Positions 15,458 to 23,815 of a stretch of 39,378 nt of DNA are shown one piece after another. Source of the stretch: a virus; the IMG/VR virus record IMGVR_UViG_3300042888_002928, positions 1-39,378 of that record. One strand, given 5' to 3'. The position numbers and the translations under genes were made by a program. Each line of letters begins with the position of its first letter. Position 1 is the first letter of the stretch. The notes under the pieces were generated by a model, which was not told the DNA's origin, did not search any database, and saw only the letters and a program-made list of their open reading frames with translations.

Positions 15458-18400
15458 TTATGCACCTCCGCGACGTAGTTGGAATGCAATCTGGCGTGAC
15501 ACCATCGACGCAAGCTCTGATTCGTTCATTCCTGGTGAAGGATAGACGTTTACCGTCATTCCCGCTCCCTGTCCTCCAGAAAGAAGTTTAATCATTGCCT
15601 TGTCTCTTTGTGAAAGTCCGTCAGGGTCAAGAGGCTCTACGCGCTCCGCGCGACCAGCCTCTCCGATACGCGCGATAGTTCCACCTGGTGAAGGCATAAC
15701 AACTCCGCCTTTAGCAAGGACTGGAATACGCGGAATTTGGCTGAATGAAAAAGTTTGTCCACCAATTTTTGGTACCCATTTGGGGATATTAACTTTAAAT
15801 TTAGAAGCCATTCCGTTCCACGCGTCAATTATTCCATTGATAAGTCCTCTAAATGGTGAAATAATTGCTTTTAGAATATTTAAGAAGAAACTTTGGAATG
15901 ATTTTAATCCGCCTTTAAGTCCATCTAAAGCAGTGCCCCATTTGCCAGTAAATATTCCTATAAAAACACCAACTATAGTTTTAAATAAATTAAATATAAA
16001 AACAAAAACATCTTTAAGGGCACCTAGGGCGTAAATAATTGTGTTTATGGCGCCACCAAGAGTCCCTACAAGTGCTCCGCCAATAGCACCTAGTATTGGT
16101 ATTAAAGTAACCGAGAGTACGTCTCCTATAACTTTAAATGCCTTGCCTAAACTCTCAGTGCTACCAAATACTTTATCAAAGGTTGCTTTTATGTCATCAA
16201 AAGCTCCCTTCACTGAACCCATTAAAGCTTCTCCTAGCGCTTTAATAGAGTTTCTAAAAGACTCACTGTTGTTGTACGCAAGGACAAGGATTGCTACAAG
16301 CGCGGCGACCGCCGCAACCGCTATAAGAATAGGAGCCGCGGCAGTTCCAAATGCCATGCTAAACACAAGCATTCCACCGCGAATTGCCTTAATAAGAGGA
16401 GCTAAGGCCTTCATAGGATTCATTATAAATGCGAGTGCCTTGCCGACCGCCATGAATCCACCTGCAATAACCTTACCTGCAAATGAAGCAATACTGCCAA
16501 GAAGACCAAAAGCGGAGGCAACTGCAAATATTCGTGCGGCTGCGTTAAACAAGTCCTGCATTCCCGGAAGAGACATGATCTTTGTAACGGACTCAAGCGC
16601 AATACGTAAGACGTCAAAGAATGCCTTGATTGCTCCAGATGAAACTGTTACGTTTGCAAATTCAATAAGTGACTTCACAAGCTTTGCAAGTGAGGGAGCC
16701 GCCTTATTTGTATTTTTTAGAAGTTCACCAAAGTCAGGAGCTGCCTCCTTGATGGTGTCCCAGAAAAGTTTAACGTTTGGATCAGCGCCTGCCTTAAGAA
16801 TTTCCTTTGTGAAAGCTCCAAGTGCACCAAGTACCGCACGAGAGTTTACCGCAACGTCCTTAAAGTACTTAGCTAGGTAATTTTGCCCCTTTGCTGATCC
16901 TGAGAATTTCTCAAACGCGGCAGTAGAGTCTCTAAACCAGTTAAGTAGGTAGTCTCCTGCTCCACCTGGAGCAAATATAGCTCTTACTGAGTTTGATATG
17001 CCACTAAACACGTTGCCAAGTATCTCGCCCCAGCGTGCGGCAATGTCTCCGGCCTTATCAAAGAACTTTTGAAGTTCTCCTGAGGCTTGTTTTGTATTTA
17101 GAAACTTGTCAAACTCCGCTGTTTTCTTTGTTAGAAAATCAGTAAATTTACGGATGATGGGATCAGCGGCAGTTAGTATAGAAAGAATAGATCCGTAGGT
17201 ACTACCGATGCTCTTTCCGATACCCTGGATAACGTATCCGGCCTGCTTGAATATCGCCGCTAGGTCTGCCTTGTTGGACCTGTCTACTATAGCGCTAATA
17301 ATAGAGTTGAACGCAATTCCAACGTCGGTACCTAGTCCGGCAAGAAGTCCTTTTAGCTCGGGAAATAGCTGTGTCTTAAGTGTAGTTAGCCCTGCCTGAA
17401 TTTGAGGTAGAAGAGTTTGAGCTGCCGCATCACGAAGTTGTTTAAGTGCAGGAACAAAATCGTTAACCATAAACTTAACGAATGCCTGCGCGGCAGGTGA
17501 TAGGTTGTCAAGCGCTGTCTGAAAAGCGTCTACCGCGGAGCTTCCGCCGGTCTTTGCCTTATTAAGAGCGTCCTCGGCGTCCTTCTGATTTCGCAGCGCG
17601 TCGACTACGCCCTTCTGGGCATTTTTGTATGTCTCTGTCTGTTGGTACTGTTCTGTTCCGGCCTTGGCTGCTGCCTCTGATAGACGGTTTTGCTCTTGGG
17701 CAAGATCTCTATTTTGATCCTTTGCCTTACGAAGGTTTAACTCGGCCTCGGCAAATGCGAGCTGCGCCTCGCGGCGTGCTCGTGAATTAGGTGGAAGATC
17801 CTGTGTGCGCGAGAGAGTTTCACGGGCCTTTTCAAGCTCTATTGCAGCTCTCTTCTCCGCAAGCGCCGCATCCTCCGCGTCAAAAGATAGCTGTTGAAGT
17901 TCTTCCTTCGCATCGCGTGTAGCCTTGGTAAATCTTTCCTGCGCCTCAACTGACGCTTCAATAGCCTTTGCAAGAGATTTCTGCGCGTTTGTAAGCTGAT
18001 CTGTGTTTGTCTTCGCACCGGTTGTTGTTTTCATTCCGGCAGAGATCGCCTTGCCTACGCCGGAGAATGCGGCTGCCGCCGTAAGTGCTGACAAGCCTAT
18101 CGCGGAGAATATACCTGGCAATACTACTAGAGAAGGAATTGCTCCTGCGACTGTTCCGGCTAAAGCAGCAAGACCTCCGGCAAGTGAACCTATGCTTGAA
18201 ACAAGAATAGAGAGAGCTGTACCGACGGTATAGCTTGTTCTAACGAGAGACTGGAACTGTTGACGAGCGGCAATAGCCTGCTTACCAAAGTCTCCCATAG
18301 CGTTAGCTAACGCACTGCCGGTTCCCTTAGAAAATCCTCTAGTAAAACTTTGACCGACGTTCGCGCCGTCAGCCTCAAGGTTGATTCCTCGTGTTGCACG

Positions 18401-18469
18401 ACGAACCTCGGACTCGAAACCTTTAGTTATCGCATGGACAACTACGTAGGCATCACCGATTACTGCCAC
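15458..18469 (-). CDS. Tape measure protein
   Basis: This 1003-residue protein sets tail length and is likely ejected with the DNA. The start is GTG with an ideal AGGAGGTGA seven bases upstream. The N-terminus (GDAYVVVHAITKGFESEVRR, SFTRGFSKG) is typical of actinophage tape measures. A hydrophobic region at about 75-145 is followed by a long charged coiled coil (about 155-310; AKAIEASVEAQERFTKATRD onward). The middle is helical with repeated amphipathic units. Further hydrophobic stretches (GGMLVFSMAFGTAAAPILIA, LVAILVLAY, and a long one near VFVFIFNLFKTIVGVFIGIF) could cross the host membrane. The C-terminus has Gly-rich GGVVMPSPGGTIARIGEAG and ends in basic residues. At roughly 1.5 angstroms per residue the tail would be about 150 nm. 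Confidence 0.95.
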   Translation of the reverse strand: MAVIGDAYVVVHAITKGFESEVRRATRGINLEADGANVGQSFTRGFSKGTGSALANAMGDFGKQAIAARQQFQSLVRTSYTVGTALSILVSSIGSLAGGLAALAGTVAGAIPSLVVLPGIFSAIGLSALTAAAAFSGVGKAISAGMKTTTGAKTNTDQLTNAQKSLAKAIEASVEAQERFTKATRDAKEELQQLSFDAEDAALAEKRAAIELEKARETLSRTQDLPPNSRARREAQLAFAEAELNLRKAKDQNRDLAQEQNRLSEAAAKAGTEQYQQTETYKNAQKGVVDALRNQKDAEDALNKAKTGGSSAVDAFQTALDNLSPAAQAFVKFMVNDFVPALKQLRDAAAQTLLPQIQAGLTTLKTQLFPELKGLLAGLGTDVGIAFNSIISAIVDRSNKADLAAIFKQAGYVIQGIGKSIGSTYGSILSILTAADPIIRKFTDFLTKKTAEFDKFLNTKQASGELQKFFDKAGDIAARWGEILGNVFSGISNSVRAIFAPGGAGDYLLNWFRDSTAAFEKFSGSAKGQNYLAKYFKDVAVNSRAVLGALGAFTKEILKAGADPNVKLFWDTIKEAAPDFGELLKNTNKAAPSLAKLVKSLIEFANVTVSSGAIKAFFDVLRIALESVTKIMSLPGMQDLFNAAARIFAVASAFGLLGSIASFAGKVIAGGFMAVGKALAFIMNPMKALAPLIKAIRGGMLVFSMAFGTAAAPILIAVAAVAALVAILVLAYNNSESFRNSIKALGEALMGSVKGAFDDIKATFDKVFGSTESLGKAFKVIGDVLSVTLIPILGAIGGALVGTLGGAINTIIYALGALKDVFVFIFNLFKTIVGVFIGIFTGKWGTALDGLKGGLKSFQSFFLNILKAIISPFRGLINGIIDAWNGMASKFKVNIPKWVPKIGGQTFSFSQIPRIPVLAKGGVVMPSPGGTIARIGEAGRAERVEPLDPDGLSQRDKAMIKLLSGGQGAGMTVNVYPSPGMNESELASMVSRQIAFQLRRGGA

Positions 18470-18489
18470 TTACTCACCTCCTGCCTTTA

Positions 18490-18954
18490 CTAGTGTGTTA
18501 TTGGTCCGTCAAGCGTAGTTCCGAACGGCTGCTCGGCCCTAGCATCAACTGACGTTGCTGGGATAAAAGGCTTAACTACTTTTTGCTTCTGCAATGGATC
18601 AAACGGTACAATCTCTTCTTCCTCGAGGTCATCGAAGTTTCTAGTGATTCCCTGACCGCCTGCCATACTACTGTTACTGCGCTGCGAAGCGTACGGATAG
18701 CTTGCGTTATAGAAGTCGCGATAGATAATCTCGCGTGACCTGTCACGACCCTCGGCCTGCTCGGCCGAGGCGTAGTACATATCCTCCTCAAAGAAATAGT
18801 GCAGGACGTCTAGCATGTCGCCTGCCTCCATTTCCTTTAGGTTAAGTCCGTTCACGATAGCTTTTCCATTTACATAGTGCCAGAGGTCAATCCCCCAGGT
18901 TAGGAGACTTCTGGCTCCGCTTCCGGGCGTGCTGCGTAGTTTTCTACTAGCCAT
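18490..18954 (-). CDS. Tail assembly chaperone, downstream frame (GT-type, probable -1 frameshift product)
   Basis: This frame overlaps the end of the preceding chaperone frame by 55 bases in the -1 phase and lies directly before the tape measure gene, the classical arrangement of lambda G/T chaperones. The domain proper probably begins around LLTWGIDLWHYVNGKAI, where the upstream stop is passed. Helical content and the KEMEAGDMLDVLHYFFEEDM segment are typical. The ATG at 18954 has no convincing Shine-Dalgarno, which favours production by frameshifting as an extension of the upstream protein. A TGA in this frame at 18976-18978 means the shift must occur after that point. The acidic tail (NFDDLEEEEIVPFDPLQ) and C-terminal end are not conserved-looking. 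Confidence 0.78.
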   Translation of the reverse strand: MASRKLRSTPGSGARSLLTWGIDLWHYVNGKAIVNGLNLKEMEAGDMLDVLHYFFEEDMYYASAEQAEGRDRSREIIYRDFYNASYPYASQRSNSSMAGGQGITRNFDDLEEEEIVPFDPLQKQKVVKPFIPATSVDARAEQPFGTTLDGPITH

Positions 18955-19238
18955 CCGCTGATCTCGCCAAGTGTATCAACCGTGACGATGCGATCTGGAT
19001 CAACTAGAAGAGTATTAAATCGCTCATAGCTTTCAGGCAGAAGAACCTGCTTGAAGAAATCGTTAATTGTTTTAGCCGCGTCAGCTCCGTTTTCAGAAGC
19101 CGAGCTTGCAACTAGGTCTAGTAGAACCTTACCCTGCAGCTCTGCACGGCACTCGAAATCCTCGCCGTGAAGCTTAAAGGATACTGGTTCCTTCTCTCCG
19201 GTATTTTTACCGGACCCAAAGTCCTTGAACTTAGTCAT
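18900..19238 (-). CDS. Tail assembly chaperone, upstream frame (G-type)
   Basis: This 112-residue protein starts MTKFKDFGSGKNTGEKEPVS. I chose ATG at 19238, which has GGAGGAAG eight bases upstream, over an earlier in-frame start 12 codons up. The sequence SFKLHGEDFECRAELQGKVL and the helical remainder match siphophage G-type chaperones, which coat the tape measure during tail assembly. It ends with an acidic tail (ARPEAEPEVS) where the overlap with the GT frame lies. Both products in a fixed ratio are normally needed for tail formation. Confidence 0.85.
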   Translation of the reverse strand: MTKFKDFGSGKNTGEKEPVSFKLHGEDFECRAELQGKVLLDLVASSASENGADAAKTINDFFKQVLLPESYERFNTLLVDPDRIVTVDTLGEISGWLVENYAARPEAEPEVS

Positions 19239-19296
19239 TATTCTTCCTCCGTAGTGTGTTGGTGTCTTTATCAAGACGTTATGTCTTAATTCTGTA

Positions 19297-19680
19297 TTAT
19301 CTTATCAAATAAAGGTTATCGGTTAGATATTTATTTGGCCTTGTTCCAGGGTGTCGTACCATGTGTGTATAGATAACGCGGCTGCCTGATGTAAACCTAA
19401 GCACCCTTGCGGTATTAGGAACTATCATGTGTGGACGCGTCCCGTTGTGGTGAGCGAGTGCGTAGCTCAATGGAGAGCCAACCTCTATGCTTTGCCCTGC
19501 CATAGTTCTACTGTGGTTGCGCACGTGGATAGACTGCTTTAGTCTACCTGTATTTACACCTACCTGCGACTTTGCCGCCGTCATTACGCGACGTGCACGC
19601 TTGTTAAGATCTCTTCCAACCGGACCAAAAGGATCGTTAAGAAGAAAATCTAGCGATTTTTTGCGAAAAATAATCTCCAC
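19297..19680 (-). CDS. HK97 gp10-like head-tail joining (neck) protein
   Basis: This 127-residue basic protein carries the pattern of HK97 gp10-like / minor neck proteins: an N-terminal helix RDLNKRARRVMTAAKSQVGV, then TGRLKQSIHVR, a beta strand IEVGSPLSYALAHHNGTRPH, and a C-terminal HPGTRPNKYLTDNLY. The start is GTG, one base overlapping the previous gene's TAG. It sits between the tail terminator-like gene and the chaperones, where the neck genes lie in siphophages. Confidence 0.8.
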   Translation of the reverse strand: MEIIFRKKSLDFLLNDPFGPVGRDLNKRARRVMTAAKSQVGVNTGRLKQSIHVRNHSRTMAGQSIEVGSPLSYALAHHNGTRPHMIVPNTARVLRFTSGSRVIYTHMVRHPGTRPNKYLTDNLYLIR

Positions 19681-20183
19681 TATGGAACCACCATCGAGAC
19701 CTGCATGCGCATTGTCTGGAAGCCACCTTCGGCAGTCGCAGCCTCAGCCGTGGCAATTACACCCATGCCGAACTCGCCTGGTTCCCACTGGTCAAGCTTA
19801 TTGATAAGCTCCATAAACATCCATGCGTCAACGGCAGCGATCTCCGAGCCTTCCTGGATCTTATCCGCGGTAGGTGCCTTTCCGTTACTTCCTACGACAG
19901 GAATCTCTCGGGAAAGGGAAACTGTTAATACCGCTGTTCTTGGCTGCGTGCAGCGTTGCGGTTGGCTGGCCTCGTCACCTGGAAGACCTAGGTACATCTG
20001 GACAAACGAGACGCAGAGCTGGTCACAGTCAATTGCGGGATCACCCATCGTCCAAAACTGACGAGTAGGAAGAGGTACGTTGTAATCAGCGTAGGTCTCG
20101 ACGATCTTGTCAAGAACTGCATCCATAAATGTCTTTAGGCTTAAGGCATCGTTGTTGACATTTGCAATACTTACTATCGGCAT
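19680..20183 (-). CDS. Tail terminator / tail completion-like protein
   Basis: This 167-residue protein starts MPIVSIANVNNDALSLKTFM. A helix DAVLDKIVETYADYNVPLP is followed by PTRQFWTMGDPAIDCDQLCV, and a strand PRTAVLTVSLSREIPV is typical of the tail terminator family in actinophages, which caps the tail and joins it to the head. The position, after the head-tail adaptor and before the neck protein, agrees. No good ribosome binding site is visible near the ATG. Confidence 0.68.
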   Translation of the reverse strand: MPIVSIANVNNDALSLKTFMDAVLDKIVETYADYNVPLPTRQFWTMGDPAIDCDQLCVSFVQMYLGLPGDEASQPQRCTQPRTAVLTVSLSREIPVVGSNGKAPTADKIQEGSEIAAVDAWMFMELINKLDQWEPGEFGMGVIATAEAATAEGGFQTMRMQVSMVVP

Positions 20184-20239
20184 GTGTGCACCGTATGTTT
20201 CATATGTGTAGTCGTCATTTGTTCGTGTCTATCCTTCTT

Positions 20240-21628
20240 CTAGCTACCAAGAGTGTAGGTAGGTGTTACCGGACTTCCAAGTCGAAGGACAAGGTTACCT
20301 GAGGCAATATATATCGTTTCATCTATGTTTGGATCAGGAATAGACGGGCGAGTTGCGTAAAGATCCCACGTGCCTGGATCTACGAATCCTGCGTATGCGT
20401 ACGCGTCGGCATAGGAAACACTTAGGGTAAGGGTGTCGTGTGTTTCGTTGGTTACCGTAGCCGTTCCGGTGTCCGCGCCGTAGGCAACGTTCGCAGCTAC
20501 CTTTTGATACATAAACGTAGTCTCGCTAGGTACATCACTGATGTAGTATCCGCCGTTAAACGTGGCGTTAATTCCGGCGATTGTTACAAAGTCATTTACA
20601 GCAAATCCGTGCGCGGTCACGGTCGTAATCGTAACCATGTTACTTTCAAGTTTCTTGTAGACGATGTTCTTTGTTACGTCCGTGACAGTAGGATCGTTTA
20701 ACGCTACGCCACCTGAGCCTAGGTCTACTGTTTTTGTTCCGGTATAGTTTGATATGTGTAGTGAAGGTATCCACTCTGGGTTTGTCGCAAGGAAACCCGC
20801 GTTGATGTAGTCAATGTTAACATCGAGTGTCGCGCCTTCGCTACCTGTAATAAACATATCAAGAGGTCCTGCAGCTAGTGCATAAGGCTTAGGAACAAGA
20901 CGACGTGCACGTGGAATATCCGGTGAGAAGACACGTGCCTTTGCGCGTGCCTTGTCGGGGTTAGACGATTTCAAGAAGAGATCAACTACGTACAAACCTG
21001 TACGCATGTTGTCGATAAAGTCCTGGTTATCAAGAATCGTGTATGAAACGCCCTGGCGTGCTACGGACGTAATACGTGCTGGAAGATCACAGTCGTCACC
21101 GTTCCATAATTTTACAAACTCCGTGGCAAGAACTCGCGCGGCAGCTTTTCCTGAGGCAGGAGGAGGTGATCCGTAGCTGTACGTAACCTCGATGTTGCAA
21201 GGTGTCCACGCGGTACCCGCACGTGCCTGAATCGTAGAGTGGTCTACGAGGTAGTAATTAGATGGGTTAACGATACTTCCAGCGCGGTCACGTACCTCGT
21301 GGATAATCGCAACGGGGCGACCACGAAGACGAAGACGCGTGGAGGGTGACATACCGTCGGTGGTTAACTCCGCGTAGTCATCAAATTCATCAAAGGGAAC
21401 GTTATATACTTCTCCGCCGACAAGTTCAGGCGAGTAGTTGCGTGCTGAGGCTCCGAGGCGGTATGCACGGGAGGCGCAGACATAGCGCTCTGTTACGGTT
21501 GTTACTCCGCCATACTTACGACCTGATAGCGACCACAGAAGCTGAGATGCAGTTTTAACGGCCTCGTACGCGTACTCGTTGTCCGCGTACTGTCCTAGCT
21601 CATCTACTGAAACCCAGAGGTTTGACAC
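20240..21628 (-). CDS. Head-tail adaptor (connector) with long C-terminal beta extension
   Basis: The N-terminal ~210 residues (WVSVDELGQYADNEYAYEAV, TASQLLWSLSGRKYGGV, then LPARITSVARQGVSYTILD) match helical head-to-tail adaptors of actinophages, which ring the portal. The protein then continues to 462 residues, about twice a usual adaptor, with a beta-rich extension beginning near PYALAAGPLDMFITGSEGAT. A beta module (321-392) lies inside that extension. The start is GTG with ACAGGT a few bases upstream. The extension probably decorates the neck, but its role is unknown. Confidence 0.78.
   Translation of the reverse strand: MSNLWVSVDELGQYADNEYAYEAVKTASQLLWSLSGRKYGGVTTVTERYVCASRAYRLGASARNYSPELVGGEVYNVPFDEFDDYAELTTDGMSPSTRLRLRGRPVAIIHEVRDRAGSIVNPSNYYLVDHSTIQARAGTAWTPCNIEVTYSYGSPPPASGKAAARVLATEFVKLWNGDDCDLPARITSVARQGVSYTILDNQDFIDNMRTGLYVVDLFLKSSNPDKARAKARVFSPDIPRARRLVPKPYALAAGPLDMFITGSEGATLDVNIDYINAGFLATNPEWIPSLHISNYTGTKTVDLGSGGVALNDPTVTDVTKNIVYKKLESNMVTITTVTAHGFAVNDFVTIAGINATFNGGYYISDVPSETTFMYQKVAANVAYGADTGTATVTNETHDTLTLSVSYADAYAYAGFVDPGTWDLYATRPSIPDPNIDETIYIASGNLVLRLGSPVTPTYTLGS
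20453..20668 (-). repeat. Beta module, copy in head-tail adaptor
   Basis: Residues 321-392 of the adaptor: KKLESNMVTITTVTAHGF, NDFVTIAGINATFNGGYYI, FMYQKVAANVAYGADTGT. It is placed between DPTVTDVT and NETHDTLTLSVSYAD. Confidence 0.72.
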
Positions 21629-21674
21629 TTTTACCTGTCCTGTCTAGTCGTCGTTAGGCTATCTTAATAAAGGA

Positions 21675-21715
21675 GCGGCATGCCTGTGTATACGTTTTAC
21701 ACATCGGCATGCCGC
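21675..21715 (-). terminator. Strong hairpin after the major tail protein gene
   Basis: A perfect 10-base inverted repeat (GCGGCATGCC / GGCATGCCGC) encloses a second one (TGTGTA / TACACA), giving a long two-part stem. On the transcribed strand it is followed by TCCTTTATT, a weak U-tract. It lies in the 102-base gap after the major tail protein gene, so it probably ends or attenuates the capsid/tail-tube transcript. Confidence 0.7.
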
Positions 21716-21730
21716 ACACCCTTATTCTAA

Positions 21731-22780
21731 TTAAGAGGTTGGATCCTCAGTTGAAGCAATGATGAAGTCAACCGGTAGATCTTCGTTGTAAACTTCATTT
21801 CCAGGAACGTTATAAGCTGTTGTTGATCCCTGTGATGCAAAGTCTGTTACCGCACGTGAGTTAGCTGTTACCAACGCTGTGCCTGTGTCAGCGGCAGATG
21901 TGATTGTACCGCTTGTTGTTGTTGTGTATGTGAAGGTTGTTGTTGTTGGTACAGTTGTGATTGTATATGTACCATGCAAGGCAGAGTTTCCGTTTGTACC
22001 GGAGATTGTTACTGAATCGCCAACCGCAAGGGTATGATCCGTTGAGGTAGTGATTGTAGCAGTCGTGCCAGTGCGCTGTGTGTTAGAGATTGTCTTTGAG
22101 ATATCGCCGTGCCATGTGTAGAAGCCCTTCCGGCCTGTTGGTGCCCACGCGTTGCGTGCATATGAGTATGGGCGCTCTGCGGCTGTTGGGAATTCCCAGC
22201 GCTCGTCGAGGCCGGAACCGAATGTTGTGTTTCCAAGGCCGTAACCTTCAAATGTGCTTGCAAGCAAACCGTTTTCAATAACGCGGTCACCTGATAGGCG
22301 AAGCTTGGCATATGGGAAAACCCAGTGGAAGTAAGGAAGTGTTGAAGCCTTCTTACCGTCGATAATTGCGTGTGACCAAGTTTCAATCGCTACGCCGTTA
22401 CCTGCAGGATCATCACCTGTTGAAGGTGAAGACCAGCCGACTGACTTACGATCTGGTGATGCGAATGTTCCTAGGTTCTTACGAAGTAGGAGACCGCCTG
22501 AGATAAGTTGTGTTAGCTCTGGGTCTGGCTCACAGATCGCAAGTTCCATTGTGATACGTTTTAATGTATTTGGAGCCTTGTAGGTAACGCAGACTGTTCC
22601 GTCAGCGCCCTTTTCTGTAATTTCGTCGCCTTCTTCGTACTCCGGTGTGAATGATAAGCGCATGAAAGCGGATGTTGTGTAGCTATCGCCTGCTTCATTC
22701 AGGAGATTACCAGACGCATCAAGACGAGTTACTCGAATTGAAACGCCCTGAATACTCGCAGCGTATTCTTGAGTTGCCAT
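21731..22780 (-). CDS. Major tail (tube) protein with C-terminal beta module
   Basis: The N-terminal ~230 residues (IQGVSIRVTRLDASGNLLNE, FMRLSFTPEYEEGDEITEKG, TVCVTYKAPNTLKRITMELA, CEPDPELTQLISGG) match major tail proteins of actinobacterial siphophages. Residues 231-304 are an Ig-like beta module (ATITTSTDHTLAVGDSVTIS, then HGTYTITTVPTTTTFTYT) inserted before the C-terminal strand YNEDLPVDFIIAS. AAGGAG lies 12 bases before the ATG. Its place before the adaptor genes rather than beside the chaperones is unusual but is seen in some actinophages. Confidence 0.83.
   Translation of the reverse strand: MATQEYAASIQGVSIRVTRLDASGNLLNEAGDSYTTSAFMRLSFTPEYEEGDEITEKGADGTVCVTYKAPNTLKRITMELAICEPDPELTQLISGGLLLRKNLGTFASPDRKSVGWSSPSTGDDPAGNGVAIETWSHAIIDGKKASTLPYFHWVFPYAKLRLSGDRVIENGLLASTFEGYGLGNTTFGSGLDERWEFPTAAERPYSYARNAWAPTGRKGFYTWHGDISKTISNTQRTGTTATITTSTDHTLAVGDSVTISGTNGNSALHGTYTITTVPTTTTFTYTTTTSGTITSAADTGTALVTANSRAVTDFASQGSTTAYNVPGNEVYNEDLPVDFIIASTEDPTS
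21869..22090 (-). repeat. Beta module, copy in major tail protein
   Basis: Residues 231-304 of the major tail protein. It keeps GDSVTISG and HGTYTITTVPTTTTFTY but has a Ser-Ala-Leu insertion before HGTY in place of the usual FNG, so it is the most divergent of the five single copies. Confidence 0.65.
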
Positions 22781-22833
22781 TGTTTATGTTTCTCCTTATT
22801 TCTGACGTATAACTGTCTGCTAATACGTATATT

Positions 22834-23712
22834 TTACGCGGTTAGATCGATCCTGACTGCTGCGTGAACAGATGAGTCAAAGTATACTGCCACTGGGCGA
22901 ATTGCCTTAAGAAGCATGTTGTTTGCGTTGCCTGATACGTCGTAGCCCTGGGCTAGGTTATCGTTAACAACGTCAACATCACCCAGAAGAACCCTGACGT
23001 CTCCTGTCGCGTACATCCATTTGTTTGTAGCGCTAGGTGTTTCTGTGTCTCCAGCCGCGTCGGTTGGGCCTGCTCCCGAGTAACCGGAACCGATTATTAC
23101 CGGAGTTCCACCAACAGTTCTAAGGAAGCTGTCCCCACTGCCGGCTGAAGGATAAATTAAGCTTGAGCTCGCTACGAGTGCGGCAACGTCGCGGGTCATG
23201 TGAATGACTCCTTGGATTCCACACGCGGAGGTATCTCCAATTGTCTGTTCAAGAAGCGCGAGCGCGCGAGTTGCAGATAGTGCTGTACCTGAGTTAAGTA
23301 TAGCAGCGGCAGGATCTACTAGTGCTCGATTTGAGTGGCTTTCAGCAATGCGAATCGCGCCGTCCCACAGCTCCTTTTCAAGAGCCTTTTGGGTAATGCA
23401 CTCTACCTGACGTTTTAATCTTTCAATGTGGTCTATACCAAGTAGACCTAATGTTGAGCGATAATCCTCAACCTCGATAAAAAATGGTTTAACTTCTAGA
23501 TAACGAGCCGGTGTTGCATTATTTACAAGTGTGTATGATGTTGTGTCTGTGTCGTCCCAGTTTTTAGCGGAGTATATTCCACTGTCCCAGTACTGAGAAA
23601 AACCGCGTACCCACTGATCTTCGTCTGAGCTAGTATCAGGCTTAACACAGCTGAGTAGACCAAAATTAGCGCCCATAACCATAGGTGCTTCAAAAACTCC
23701 CGTAAAGGCCAT
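22834..23712 (-). CDS. Second HK97-fold capsid protein (pentamer-type candidate)
   Basis: This 292-residue protein lies directly after the larger capsid gene. It shows HK97-fold landmarks: a spine-helix-like region KALEKELWDGAIRIAESHSN, the helix ALALLEQTIGDTSACGIQGV, the A-domain strand and loop VGGTPVIIGSGYSG, and a final strand pair KAIRPVAVYFDSSVHAAVRI. Actinophages with two capsid proteins assign one to hexamers and one to pentamers; this smaller protein, without a scaffold domain, could be the pentamer form. A decoration or minor head role cannot be excluded. AGGAAG lies about 10 bases before the ATG. Confidence 0.66.
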   Translation of the reverse strand: MAFTGVFEAPMVMGANFGLLSCVKPDTSSDEDQWVRGFSQYWDSGIYSAKNWDDTDTTSYTLVNNATPARYLEVKPFFIEVEDYRSTLGLLGIDHIERLKRQVECITQKALEKELWDGAIRIAESHSNRALVDPAAAILNSGTALSATRALALLEQTIGDTSACGIQGVIHMTRDVAALVASSSLIYPSAGSGDSFLRTVGGTPVIIGSGYSGAGPTDAAGDTETPSATNKWMYATGDVRVLLGDVDVVNDNLAQGYDVSGNANNMLLKAIRPVAVYFDSSVHAAVRIDLTA

Positions 23713-23768
23713 CTTTAATCTACTTCCTAACTTAAAAGTTGTTTTTAGTTACGTTATTCTTCGTATAA

Positions 23769-23792
23769 GGGGAGCCTATTGCTAGGCTCCCC
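23769..23792 (-). terminator. Hairpin terminator after the major capsid gene
   Basis: A perfect 10-base stem (GGGGAGCCTA / TAGGCTCCCC) with a four-base loop lies 24 bases after the capsid gene stop, followed on the transcribed strand by TTATACG. The U-tract is short. It probably terminates partially, keeping capsid mRNA above downstream genes, or stabilises the mRNA end. Confidence 0.72.
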
Positions 23793-23815
23793 CTCAACGA
23801 GATTGCTATCGAATT

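Noticed and set aside
16041-16880. 279-residue plus-strand frame opposite the tape measure gene
   Set aside because: Composition mirrors the tape measure codons, no start signal is seen, and all supported genes are on the minus strand.
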